64,000 nucleotides of DNA from contig JALSOH010000009.1 in assembly GCA_026986575.1 (NCBI GenBank), forward strand, positions 186,001-250,000, read 5' to 3'. How positions within the stretch are numbered: the stretch's first letter is position 1; each line of letters opens with the position of its first letter. A program made the position numbers and the translations under genes. Shown in pieces: positions 1 to 8,266 of this stretch. The DNA is from Thermoproteota archaeon. GTDB taxonomy: Archaea > Korarchaeota > Korarchaeia > Korarchaeales > Korarchaeaceae. The notes under the pieces are model-generated. The model was not told the DNA's origin. It was given only the letters and a program-made list of their open reading frames with translations, and ran no database searches.

Positions 1-1008
1 AAGTTTGTGGATCCCTACCTTCCAAGGAGGGCTAGGAGGGGGATAGTGGACATGAGGGGGTGGGGATGGGAGACCCTCACCTTGGGCCCCGGGATGAGGC
101 CAGAGTGGAGACCCATAGCGGGCGCCCTGAGGCATGTGAACGATAAGGAGATATACGAGATCGAGACGGCCACTGGGAGGAAGATCAGGGTCACTGAGGA
201 CCATAGCCTGCTCGTCACCCCTGACGGGACTAGCGTCGTACCGGTCAAGCCCAAGACGCTTATGGCCATGAGGAGCAAGTACCTGATAGTGCCTAGGGGG
301 GCTCCTTTACCGAAGCCCAAGTCCACCAGCTTGTACATGGACAGGCTCATAGGCATTGCCCTAGCCTCGGGGGTCCCCTACTTCGAGGGAGGGATCCTTA
401 TAATGGATCCATCGCCTGCAGACGTGAGAGTAGCATGTATGGAGGCAGGAGTGGACTGCGAGAGCATGGGCAGGGCCGCGATACGCGCTAGGTCGGAGCT
501 TCTCATGGACGCGGTGGCAGAGGGGCTGGCTTCGATCCTCAATCTCCCGATGAGTCACCAGCACTTCACCGGTTCCTTCCTGTATCCCCTGCCCAGCGCT
601 CTCAAGGAGTACCTCTACAGGAGGCTCCTTCCCTACATGAACGGGAAGTCATTGGTGATGATGGAGAGCGAGGACAGGATCCTCTCGGCCTCCATACTGC
701 TCTCATTGGTTGGGGTGACGACCCTAGAGATGTGCGAGAGGGGACTGAAGCTGGATCCAGCCACCGCCGCCATGCTCAGGGACAAGCTGGAGATGCCGCA
801 TATGTTCGTGGAGGAGATGGATGGAGCTCTAACGCTCGGCGATCCGAGGAGGGAGACCAAGGTAGCTGAGGGAGTCATCCAGAAGGGATGGGTGGATTTG
901 GAGAGGGTGGTCAGGGTCGAGAGGCTCTACTCGAGGCAGGAGTTCGTTTACGATCTGGATGTGCCGGGAGCCCAGAACTTCCTAGCCAACGGGATCTTCG
1001 CCCACAAC
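1..1008 (+). other. Intein (C-terminal part) with degenerate LAGLIDADG region
   Basis: The splice junction is His-Asn|Ser, with Asn encoded at 1006-1008 and the +1 Ser at 1009-1011. Between the Hint blocks lie about 200 residues. One segment, RLIGIALASG, resembles the LAGLIDADG-type helix (consensus LLGLxLADG) but has Ser where the catalytic acid is expected. A second possible helix (RILSASILLSLVGV) is also without an acid. I infer that splicing is intact while the homing endonuclease has decayed. The N-terminal Cys/Ser and block A are outside the window. Confidence 0.8.
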
Positions 1009-1977
1009 AGCAGTTTCGTCTCCAGCCTCATCTCGAAGTCATCGCGGCTCCATCCTAGGCCCGGTTTCCTTGTGCTGGACAGGAGGGGGGAGTACGTCGG
1101 ACTTGCGAAGAGAGGAGCCGTGATTTACGACTACACAGCATTCCTCCCCAAGCACGGCCTAGCTAGGCCTGCTGACGTGGCGAGGAGGTTGGGATACAGG
1201 CAGGGGACTCTCTCCCACAGGCTAGTGCTCTCGGCAGCCGAGGAGGTCATGAGTGAGGGCGAGGAGCCGGACCTCCAATCCCTGATCAGGGCGCTCAGGA
1301 GGTTAGCGAGGGAGATGAGGGTCAAATCCTCCCTCGTGGCTGAAGTAGAGGCGAGGTTGAGGAGGGAGTTCCCCAACTTGGTAGCTGGGGGCGGGGGCCT
1401 CGACGTGGTCGAGGAGGTGAGGAAGAACCCCCTCGTCGTAGTGGACTTCTCCTCAGACACGAGGTACGAGGACCAATTCTATGCGGTCAGGGAGATGGTA
1501 AGGAGGCTCACCAATTACGCCGTGTCTAGGAGGAACGAGGGGGATTTCGCCCTCATCGTCGTCGTAGAGGAAGCCCAGTATCTGGTTCCGGAGAGGGGTT
1601 ACACCATAGTCGGGGATCCCTACGAGGCAGGGGCTGCTCAGGCCATAATAGAGGCGATAAGCCAGGCCGGCGGCTACAATTTGGGCTTCGTGGTGGTGAC
1701 CCAGAGGCCGGCATACGTGAGCAAGAGCGTTATAAGCCAGACCAACACGGTGGCGGCCTTCAGGTTGAGGAACGGGAACGATCAGGAGGCCATCATGAAG
1801 TACACTGAGGCGGAGGATCTCTCCAATTACTTGGCGATGCTCTCCGACCACGAAGCCTTGCTATGGGGCATGGCCAGTCCCATACCCTTCCCGGTACAGG
1901 TGGAGGTTGAAGTAGTGAGCCTGCCGGCGAAGGCCTCTAGGCCGCCAGAGGAGGCTTGGGCGCGCATGCGCGGATAA
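1..1977 (+). CDS. HerA/FtsK-like ATPase with intein (5' partial)
   Basis: The reading frame is open to the window edge. The first 1008 bases encode the C-terminal part of an intein: a block-B motif (RKIRVTEDHSLLV) near residue 65 counted from the GTG at base 7, and a C-terminal splice block ending NFLANGIFAHN followed by Ser. The host protein then continues with a HerA/VirB4-type ATPase core: Walker B VVVVEEAQ, an arginine-rich VVVTQRP segment and a C-terminal domain. The C-extein begins Ser-Ser-Phe, as expected if the intein sits in the P-loop GK|S; the P-loop glycines lie upstream of the window. HerA hexamers act in double-strand DNA end processing with NurA and Mre11-Rad50, but no such partner is visible here. 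The family is clear; the exact HerA subfamily is not. Confidence 0.85.
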   Translation, partial: KFVDPYLPRRARRGIVDMRGWGWETLTLGPGMRPEWRPIAGALRHVNDKEIYEIETATGRKIRVTEDHSLLVTPDGTSVVPVKPKTLMAMRSKYLIVPRGAPLPKPKSTSLYMDRLIGIALASGVPYFEGGILIMDPSPADVRVACMEAGVDCESMGRAAIRARSELLMDAVAEGLASILNLPMSHQHFTGSFLYPLPSALKEYLYRRLLPYMNGKSLVMMESEDRILSASILLSLVGVTTLEMCERGLKLDPATAAMLRDKLEMPHMFVEEMDGALTLGDPRRETKVAEGVIQKGWVDLERVVRVERLYSRQEFVYDLDVPGAQNFLANGIFAHNSSFVSSLISKSSRLHPRPGFLVLDRRGEYVGLAKRGAVIYDYTAFLPKHGLARPADVARRLGYRQGTLSHRLVLSAAEEVMSEGEEPDLQSLIRALRRLAREMRVKSSLVAEVEARLRREFPNLVAGGGGLDVVEEVRKNPLVVVDFSSDTRYEDQFYAVREMVRRLTNYAVSRRNEGDFALIVVVEEAQYLVPERGYTIVGDPYEAGAAQAIIEAISQAGGYNLGFVVVTQRPAYVSKSVISQTNTVAAFRLRNGNDQEAIMKYTEAEDLSNYLAMLSDHEALLWGMASPIPFPVQVEVEVVSLPAKASRPPEEAWARMRG

Positions 1978-2023
1978 AATTTTAACATGCTCACTTTTTA
2001 TAGAACGGAACGGCCTAAGCCCT

Positions 2024-3544
2024 ATGAGTTCGTTCAACCCCATTCCAGAGGGGTCGAGGCGGGTCAGGATATTCGACTCGACCCTCAGCCAGGGGGAGCT
2101 GGTCCCGGGAATATCCTTCTCAACCCAAGCCAAGATGGAGATAGCCATGAACCTCGACGCCCTCGGCGTTGATGTGATAGAGGCTGGATTCCCCGCTGCC
2201 TCCGAGGGAGAGAGAAAGGCTGTTTCCGAAGTGGTCAAGGCCGTTAAGCGCATATCCAGAGCTGGCTTCTCCGCAGAGATATGCGCCTTGGCTAGGGCCC
2301 TCCCAACAGATGTGGAGCTTGCCTTGGAGACTGAGGCGGACTGCGTTCACATCTTCATGCCAGCAAGCAAGCTCCACTTAGAGAAGAGGCTTAGAATGAG
2401 CTATGAGGAGGCCTTAAATCACGTGATTGACTCGGTGAGCAAGGCAAAGTCGGGAGGAGCCGTGGTGGAGTTCACCGCCGAGGACGCGTCCAGGGCCGAT
2501 CCGGACTTCCTTTGGAGGCTCTGCAAGAGTGCCGAGGAGGCTGGGGCCGACAGGGTAAATCTCACCGACTCTGTTGGCGCGCTTACGCCAGAGGGAGCCG
2601 CTAGCATGGTTAGAGAGGCAAAGAAGCACCTCACCAAGCCCGTAAGCGTGGCCTTCTTCAACGATCTGGGAATGGCCACTGCAAATTCCGTGGCCGCGGT
2701 CCTCGCTGGGGCCGATCAGGTTCACACTTCCGTCAATGGGCTCGGACCCAAGGCGGGATTGGCCCCCTTGGAGCAGGTCGCAGTCGCTCTCAACGTGCTC
2801 GCGAAGGTAGAGACGGGCGTGCAGCTTCAGCTCCTGTCTGAGGTGAGTGAGCTTGTGGAGAGATTGAGCGGAGTGCCTATATACGAGATCGCCCCTATAG
2901 TCGGTCCCCTCACTTACACTTACGAGGCAGGCGTGCATGTCCACGCGATATCGGTTGACCCCTCCACATACGAGCTCGTCCCTCCGGAGAGGGTCGGTAG
3001 GAGGAGGCGTTTCATCGTGGGCAAACTGTCAGGCAGGACTGCCGTGGTGCAGACCCTCAGGGAGATGGGGTATGAGGTGGATGAGGCCAAGGTGGAGGAG
3101 ATACTCGCTAAGGTGAAGGAGCTGGCCGATGAAGGCGTGAGGATAACCGAGGGCGTCTTCAGGTCCATAGTGGAGGAAGTGCTCGGCGAGGGCGGGGGCA
3201 AGTGGTTCGAGGTCCTCGAATGGATGGTCGTCACTGGGAGCGGCGTGACCCCCACGGCCCAAGTGAGGGCGAGGGTAGGAGACAGGGAGCTCAGGTCCGC
3301 GTCCTTCGGCGTCGGTCCCGTGGATGCCCTAGCGAATACCATGAGATCTTTGGAGGGGGTTCCGGACTTCAAGCTCAGGAGGTTCAGGTTGAGGGCCATT
3401 TCATCCGGCACCGACGCGATAGGCGAGGTGCTGATAAGGGTTCTCGGACCTAAAGGTGAGGTGGAAGCGAGCGGGACCAGTCCAGACATACTCGAGGCCT
3501 CACTCAAGGCCTTGGAGGATTCGATAAACAAGATAAAGGGGTGA
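2024..3544 (+). CDS. LeuA/homocitrate synthase-family protein with degenerate active site
   Basis: At 506 aa this has the full length and layout of 2-isopropylmalate synthases: an HMGL-like TIM barrel (about 13-280), a linker with GKLSGRTAV (canonical GKHSGRHA) and a LeuA-type C-terminal regulatory domain (VGPVDALANTM, GTDAIGEV). The catalytic residues are replaced. The canonical DTTLRDGEQ reads DSTLSQGEL (Arg to Ser22, metal Asp to Gln23). HxHNDLG reads A-F-F-N-D-L-G (both His lost, 210-212). GERAGN reads GPKAGL (Asn to Leu246). All four metal ligands known in the family are therefore missing although the fold is well kept. It lies 46 bases after the HerA-like gene. It may be a regulatory or scaffold pseudoenzyme, or have a changed reaction; it should not be annotated as an active LeuA. 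Confidence 0.8.
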   Translation: MSSFNPIPEGSRRVRIFDSTLSQGELVPGISFSTQAKMEIAMNLDALGVDVIEAGFPAASEGERKAVSEVVKAVKRISRAGFSAEICALARALPTDVELALETEADCVHIFMPASKLHLEKRLRMSYEEALNHVIDSVSKAKSGGAVVEFTAEDASRADPDFLWRLCKSAEEAGADRVNLTDSVGALTPEGAASMVREAKKHLTKPVSVAFFNDLGMATANSVAAVLAGADQVHTSVNGLGPKAGLAPLEQVAVALNVLAKVETGVQLQLLSEVSELVERLSGVPIYEIAPIVGPLTYTYEAGVHVHAISVDPSTYELVPPERVGRRRRFIVGKLSGRTAVVQTLREMGYEVDEAKVEEILAKVKELADEGVRITEGVFRSIVEEVLGEGGGKWFEVLEWMVVTGSGVTPTAQVRARVGDRELRSASFGVGPVDALANTMRSLEGVPDFKLRRFRLRAISSGTDAIGEVLIRVLGPKGEVEASGTSPDILEASLKALEDSINKIKG

Positions 3545-3583
3545 ACCCCTCCTCTCCCCCTCCTCCCTCCTTATCCATCCCCG

Positions 3584-4672
3584 CTACCTCACGAGCCCCC
3601 TCCTCACCGCCTCCACCAGCAAGGGGTCAGCCAGCTCGTACAGCCCATCTCTTTTCTCGACGAATCCGTACTCCACGAGCTCTCTCAGATATGTGGTGAT
3701 CTGTTTATCGCTTATCCTAGTTCCCAACGCTATGGTCAGTCCCCTCTTGACGTCTGACCATCTGGAGGGATTCATCAGGATTCTGAGGACCTCCACATAC
3801 CTCTTCCTCGCGATACCCCTGATGGACAGGAAATTCTCCAGCTCCCGAGCAGCCAGGGAAGCTCCTTCATAGATAGTCCTTTCCAGGGCATCCTCGTGCT
3901 CCATCCTCATCCGGTGATAACCGTAGTAGGTGAGCCAACCCACGATCCCATCAAGCTTGTCTACAGCCTCCTCGAGCTCCCTCAGAGGAGGGCTTATCCC
4001 TACCTGCTCGAAACCCTTTGCGAGGAAGTCCAAGGATCTCTCCCGAGGGAACTTCTTGAGCTGAATCTCCGCATAGGCCCTACCGAACAGTGGGGAGGAT
4101 GGATCCTCCCTGCCCAGCAGGCGATCGAGGAGGCCTACTTCAGATCCGGCCAGCAATAGTTTGACCCTCCCCTCATAGTCGTAGATGTGCGCTAGCAGCT
4201 CCGAGAAACCCCTGATGAGCCTGAGGTCCTGCGCTTCATCGAACGCCATCACCAAGTAACTCCCCTCAGACTCGGCCCACTCATTAAGGGCACCTACCAA
4301 TCTTCCAACAGTTGACAGGGACTTTCTCGATATTTCTATGCGGAACCCGGCGATTTCTACCTCCTTTATCTTAGAAAGGAATTTCTTGATCCCCCTTTCC
4401 TGCTCCAAGAGTCTACTCAATTCATCCGACAGGTAAGAGTAGATGTCCTCAGGTGAGATAGATCCGCCGAGCCGCAGATCGATGAGCACGTAAGGTAGAT
4501 CTAGCTCTGATAGAGTGACTCTCACGAGAGACGATTTTCCAGTCCTCCTGATGCCCTTCACCACGGCCATCCTCGAGATAGGATCAAGGAGCTCGGATAT
4601 GAGCGAATCCAGCTCCGCTTCCATGTCGTAGAAATCATCCCTCTTAGATTTCACTTCGAGCGAGAAGTACAA
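3584..4672 (-). CDS. Archaeal AAA ATPase (PF01637 type)
   Basis: This P-loop ATPase has Walker A GIRRTGKSSL, Walker B LVMAFDEAQ and a C-terminal winged-helix region (ISDKQITTYLRELVEYGFVEK) typical of the expanded archaeal ATPase family. Members often begin LYFDLxPKxxREDLYDREEEL; here the TTG at 4672 gives LYFSLEVKSKRDDFYDME, so I choose that start. A GTG at 4699 would add nine residues that are really the palindromic control region. A GGGGGTG ribosome-binding-like stretch precedes the TTG. The function of this family is poorly defined; many members are solitary and mobile. The gene is convergent with the LeuA-like gene. Confidence 0.8.
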   Translation of the reverse strand: MYFSLEVKSKRDDFYDMEAELDSLISELLDPISRMAVVKGIRRTGKSSLVRVTLSELDLPYVLIDLRLGGSISPEDIYSYLSDELSRLLEQERGIKKFLSKIKEVEIAGFRIEISRKSLSTVGRLVGALNEWAESEGSYLVMAFDEAQDLRLIRGFSELLAHIYDYEGRVKLLLAGSEVGLLDRLLGREDPSSPLFGRAYAEIQLKKFPRERSLDFLAKGFEQVGISPPLRELEEAVDKLDGIVGWLTYYGYHRMRMEHEDALERTIYEGASLAARELENFLSIRGIARKRYVEVLRILMNPSRWSDVKRGLTIALGTRISDKQITTYLRELVEYGFVEKRDGLYELADPLLVEAVRRGLVR

Positions 4673-4698
4673 CTTACACCCCCTGTAAGTAACTTGCA
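4671..4698. promoter_or_regulatory. Three-half-site operator at the archaeal ATPase start
   Basis: On the + strand the half-sites ACTTACA, TGTAAGT and ACTTGCA follow one another. ACTTACA and TGTAAGT form a perfect 7-bp inverted repeat around CCCCC. TGTAAGT and ACTTGCA form a near-perfect palindrome around a single A. The element abuts the preferred TTG start, so a bound protein could block expression. Autoregulation by the ATPase winged helix is inferred, not shown. Confidence 0.5.
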
Positions 4699-4783
4699 CC
4701 CCGTGTTATTAAATGATGGTGCGATTGAGGATGAAGGATATAAGAGAAAGAGAAAGTGCCTGAAAAAGGAGGTTGAGGGTGGA

Positions 4784-5842
4784 TCAGAGCTTCCAGGGGA
4801 ACTCGACGCCTACCTGATCGGCTACATCCTTCATGTTGGCCATTACCTTCTTGTAGATGGGTATACCTTCCTTCAGTCTCTTCTGGGTGGTGAGCCAGCT
4901 CTTCTCGCCGTGCACCCATATCTTCTTGAAGTCCGGATGGAGCGGAGCTGACTTCAACTTCTGTATCATGTAGTCCATCCTCTCCTTGAACTCGTCCACG
5001 GGCATGAAGTTCTCTATATTGATGGCCATGAAGAAGTGCCCCACATTGCTCGGCCCGGGGCCCTCGGTCTGGCCCACGTCCTTCAGCAGGGCCGCGCCGC
5101 TCAGCACTCCAGAGAAGAGCTCGACCATAACTGCGAGACCATAACCCTTGTGGCCACCGAAGAGCTCACCAAGGCCTCCCAGCGGTAGCAAAGCTCCTTC
5201 CTTCCTTATGACCATGGGATCGTCGGTGAGCTTGCCTTGAGCATCAATACCCCATCCCAGAGGGGCCTTCTTGCCCATCCTCGTGTACACTTCCATTTTC
5301 CCTATCGGCACAATGGACGTGGCCATATCTAGCACCCACGGAGGCGGAGTCTTCGTCGGAGCAGCGACCGCTATGGGGTTAGTCCCTATCCACTTGCCTA
5401 AGGCACCGGTGTGCGCCACCAAGGGCCTTGCGTTGGTCATCGTGACGCCTATCATGTCGTGGTCTAGGGCCATCATCGCGTAGTAGCCGGCGATGCCGAA
5501 GTGGTTGCTCAGCCTCACGGTCACGAAACCTATACCGGCCTCCTTCGCCTTCTTTATCGCCAGCTCCATGGCCTTCCTACCTACTACCTGACCCAGTCCG
5601 GAGTCGCCGTCGATCAGGGCGTAGGCAGGACCCTCTCTCACGATCTGTATGTTCGGGTTGGTCTTCACGGCTCCATTCACTATTCCATCAACGTACCTCT
5701 TCAGCCTTGCGACCCCGTGGGAGCTTATACCCCTCAGATCGGCGGTAACTAGGTTATCAGCGGTCCAACGGGCATGCTCCTCGGGCACACCAAGTTTAAC
5801 GAAGACGGAGGTGACAAAATCCATCAGATCCTCATACTTCAC
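4784..5842 (-). CDS. Ldh2-family malate/L-lactate-type dehydrogenase
   Basis: This full-length (352 aa) member of the NAD(P)-dependent Ldh2 family (malate, L-lactate, L-sulfolactate and ureidoglycolate dehydrogenases) keeps the hallmark segments SSHGVARLKRYVDGI, VRLSNHFGIAGYY with the catalytic His, TNPIAVAAP and GGHKGYGLAVMVELFSGVLSGAA. The fold is unrelated to Rossmann-type malate dehydrogenase. The substrate cannot be read from sequence; malate is the commonest in archaea. L-sulfolactate is another option, because this family includes ComC and a ComA-like gene lies 15 kb away. A TATA-like ATATAAC lies upstream near 5900. The gene appears to be a single transcription unit. Confidence 0.88.
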   Translation of the reverse strand: MKYEDLMDFVTSVFVKLGVPEEHARWTADNLVTADLRGISSHGVARLKRYVDGIVNGAVKTNPNIQIVREGPAYALIDGDSGLGQVVGRKAMELAIKKAKEAGIGFVTVRLSNHFGIAGYYAMMALDHDMIGVTMTNARPLVAHTGALGKWIGTNPIAVAAPTKTPPPWVLDMATSIVPIGKMEVYTRMGKKAPLGWGIDAQGKLTDDPMVIRKEGALLPLGGLGELFGGHKGYGLAVMVELFSGVLSGAALLKDVGQTEGPGPSNVGHFFMAINIENFMPVDEFKERMDYMIQKLKSAPLHPDFKKIWVHGEKSWLTTQKRLKEGIPIYKKVMANMKDVADQVGVEFPWKL

Positions 5843-6863
5843 AATATAGTAGTCTTCAGGGGGAACAGGTGGTGACTTATCATAGGACAGGTAGGATCAC
5901 CCGTGTTATATGGCTGCATAATATCCTAAAAAAGTTGGCATCCAATGGCTGATGTAGGGGGCGGGCTTACGATTAAACGGAAAAAGCATAGGCATAGCGT
6001 TCCAGCAGATAAATGGAATTACCTCCCCTCACATTCAATATCATTTCCAGTTAGATCCCGACCTAAATTTATATTATGAGATGCTATGTCAGGGTGTAAT
6101 TTGAATCTTTTTTATCATTTTTAAAAAGACTGCTCGCAATAAAAGCGATGTTGAAAGCAAGCGCGCCTAAAACAGAGCTTCTCCTGACGCTTGCCGCAGT
6201 TTCACCCATGTTTCTGAGCTTGTTGATCAAGCTAAAGCCAAACGGTGTGGAGCTACACCCTGAATGGATTTTGCTGTTCCCGATAACGTTGTACCTGCCC
6301 AACATGAACCTAGAGGGATTACACAGGATATTCGATATCAGATGGTGCTGGAGGTCAAGGTCATCTTGAGCGAGAAGACCGACCTTTTACCATCCTCATG
6401 GCCATCGCGCGCTAATCTACTCCTTGCTGTTGCTTGGTGGCACATAGAACCTGCTAGCGCTCCATAGCAACATGTGAGGAGGTGAGTGGGTAAATTAACG
6501 GAGGTGAAGCGCGATTAGATACAATACAGCGAGCTATCGAGGGCATGGAGATCCATACGGGATGATGCTGATCGTTTATCCGTGAGAGGAGCATGGGGGG
6601 TAAAGCAAGAGGCTTCCTCTTCCCCCAAACCTTCTACCCCTAGTATCCTCTCCATAGTTGAAGGTAGTTGAAGGTGTGAATCGGTGGAAACTAGTGAAAT
6701 GTCTTACCGTTTGTAGGAGGGAACTGGAGGGTGGGTCGTGAGGGAAATCCTCTCGTAGGATCATGCCGGTGGAGCTAGAGGTCATGCTTTCCTCATTCCA
6801 GCAGAATAATCCCCCCAGAACCCTTGAAAGCATCGCGCGACCATTATATACCCAAGGAACTCG

Positions 6864-6890
6864 TGTCCGGAAAGTGTTCGTTTCCGGACA
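6864..6890. repeat. Perfect 10-bp stem-loop
   Basis: TGTCCGGAAA is followed after 7 bases by its exact reverse complement TTTCCGGACA. A TATA-like ATTATATA lies about 20 bases upstream (6844-6851). It has no T-tract, so it is not a typical terminator. It could be an operator left from a decayed module or the 5' hairpin of a small RNA. Confidence 0.55.
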
Positions 6891-6937
6891 TAGTGATAGG
6901 CTGGATATCGTGCCTTCCCACCGACTCCGCCTACGCG

Positions 6938-7093
6938 CGCGCTGCGTGAGGTGACTCCCCTAGGCAGAAAAGGAAAGGAAGTCGAAGTTTTGATGATATT
7001 CGGAATGAGTGGTGGAACGGAAGCTGGTGAACTCACAAGAGGTCGAAGAGGTGAGCAAGTGGATGTGCTCCGACACAACGCGTGCGGTTGATG
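6938..7093 (+). pseudogene. Decayed vapB-vapC junction
   Basis: The sequence aligns with the intact vapB/vapC pair at 11935-12503. A 34-base block (7038-7071) matches 12108-12141 with three mismatches, and similarity extends over the upstream antitoxin part (GATGAT..TTCGGAA..GAG). Indels break the antitoxin frame and the toxin aspartate-motif region is scrambled (CGACACAACG against CTTGACACAAGCG). It is a remnant of a second copy of the same VapBC type. Confidence 0.65.
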
Positions 7094-7247
7094 GATCGCT
7101 GCAGACAACTAGAGAGGAGCTTACCTCCAAGTTTACTGGGCTTGATGCTTGATGAGCGTCACTAGTTTATGCAAAGTAAAGTGAGGTAGAAGGAGAAGTG
7201 GATTATGAGGGGTTGGGGGACTAGTGTCACCTCAAGTCACGCATCGC

Positions 7248-7290
7248 TTATATAATAGTAATACTTACTGTGTACGTAATGACAGTAATT
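7248..7290 (+). promoter_or_regulatory. Promoter of vapBC pair 1
   Basis: The TATA box CTTATATAAT lies at 7248-7257, about 27 bases before the ATG at 7279, giving a nearly leaderless transcript. Repeated GTAAT/ATTAC pentamers surround the start and could be antitoxin binding sites. Confidence 0.55.
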
Positions 7291-7515
7291 ACCGTTAGGA
7301 TTGATGATGAGACCAAGAGGATGATGGAGCATATCAGAATAAACTGGAGTGAGTTCATAAGGAGCGCTATAAGGAGTAAGATAATGGAAGAGAGGAGGAG
7401 GAATCTAGCTAAGGCCGTGCTAATAACGGAGAGAGTGAGGAAGAGGAGCAGGGGAGAGGCAAAGGCTGAAGAGATAGTGAGGAGGTTCAGGGATGAGCGA
7501 GGAGGTAGTACTTGA
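7279..7515 (+). CDS. VapB-like ribbon-helix-helix antitoxin
   Basis: This is a 78-aa CopG/RHH-type protein. The N-terminal strand VITVRIDDETKRMMEHI is followed by two helices (WSEFIRSAIRSKIMEE), and a charged tail would bind the toxin. The ATG at 7279 is preferred over GTG 7270 because the RHH strand then starts directly and the TATA spacing fits. It overlaps the PIN toxin gene by 23 bases, the usual VapBC arrangement. It should neutralise the toxin and repress its own promoter. Confidence 0.8.
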   Translation: MTVITVRIDDETKRMMEHIRINWSEFIRSAIRSKIMEERRRNLAKAVLITERVRKRSRGEAKAEEIVRRFRDERGGST

Positions 7516-7945
7516 CGCAAGCGTCGTGGTGAAGTGGTTCGTGGAGGAAGAAGGGTCTAAGGAAGCCTTAGAGATCAGGGATAGGTACGTGGAAGGAGAA
7601 ATACGGATAATCGCTCCTGAGCTCATCACGTACGAGGTGCTGAACGCCCTCTACTACAAGAGGCTCTTCTCGGAAGATGAGCTAAAACTGATTTCCGAGG
7701 CTCTGGAGGCGTACTCCTTCTCCCTTCATCCTTTAAGGGGGGAGTACGCCAAGAAAGTTGTGGAGGTTTCGTACGAGAACGATATAACCCTGTACGATGC
7801 CTCGTACGTGGCCTTAGCGATCGTCAGGGATACTTTCGCCTATACAGCTGATGAGAAGCTCATACGAAAGTTGGGAAGGGAATATAGAAGGTACGTTAGG
7901 AGATTGGGGGGTGATGCTAGCAAACAGAGATGGAGAACTGTTTAA
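7493..7945 (+). CDS. VapC PIN-domain toxin
   Basis: This is a 150-aa PIN-domain ribonuclease. The first acidic residue is in VVLDASVVVKWF, a second is in the ITYEVLNALYYKRL helix, and the later aspartates are in ITLYDASYVALA and YTADEKLIRKL, so the Mg-binding set appears complete. VapC toxins cleave tRNA or rRNA when freed from the antitoxin. It is translationally coupled to the RHH gene upstream. Confidence 0.85.
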   Translation: MSEEVVLDASVVVKWFVEEEGSKEALEIRDRYVEGEIRIIAPELITYEVLNALYYKRLFSEDELKLISEALEAYSFSLHPLRGEYAKKVVEVSYENDITLYDASYVALAIVRDTFAYTADEKLIRKLGREYRRYVRRLGGDASKQRWRTV

Positions 7946-8266
7946 TGGAGGCGTGCGGTACCTGTCAACTTCAGCCATAGTAGGGGATCTCTAAGGTATG
8001 AGTTGAGAGATATTTCTGGCCATCAGAGAGTGAAGCCTGCTTTTTACGACCTATGTTCCCTTAAGCCTTCCGTGCTTGAGCTTAAAAGCAAACCGACGAG
8101 GCTTTGCATACCACTGTAAGAGGAGATAGAGGTCGTGATAAGTGAGTTCCGAGTTTTGTAGGGTGAGTAGATATACATGGTTGGGAGGAGATTGAGGAAC
8201 GTCATTTAAGTCTAGGAGGGCGACTCTATCCCTCGCTGACGTACTTCACGCGCGATCTGAGGGAGC
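7946..8266. other. Intergenic, nothing recognised
   Basis: These 321 bases lie between the convergent vapC and AbiE-type genes. I see no coding signature, tRNA or strong hairpin. Confidence 0.5.

Larger units (their letters stand above)
5843..7278. other. Gene-poor region with decayed modules
   Basis: There is no convincing intact gene in this 1.4 kb. Short ORFs near 6084-6369 on both strands overlap each other and show no family signature. The stretch holds a perfect stem-loop at 6864-6890, a decayed vapB/vapC junction (6938-7093) and the promoter of the next vapBC pair. Composition and broken relics suggest accumulated insertions and decay. Confidence 0.6.

Noticed and set aside
6084-6369. 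Overlapping ORFs on both strands (about 73 codons each)
   Set aside because: They lie on top of each other, lack promoters or ribosome-binding sites that decide between them, and resemble no family.
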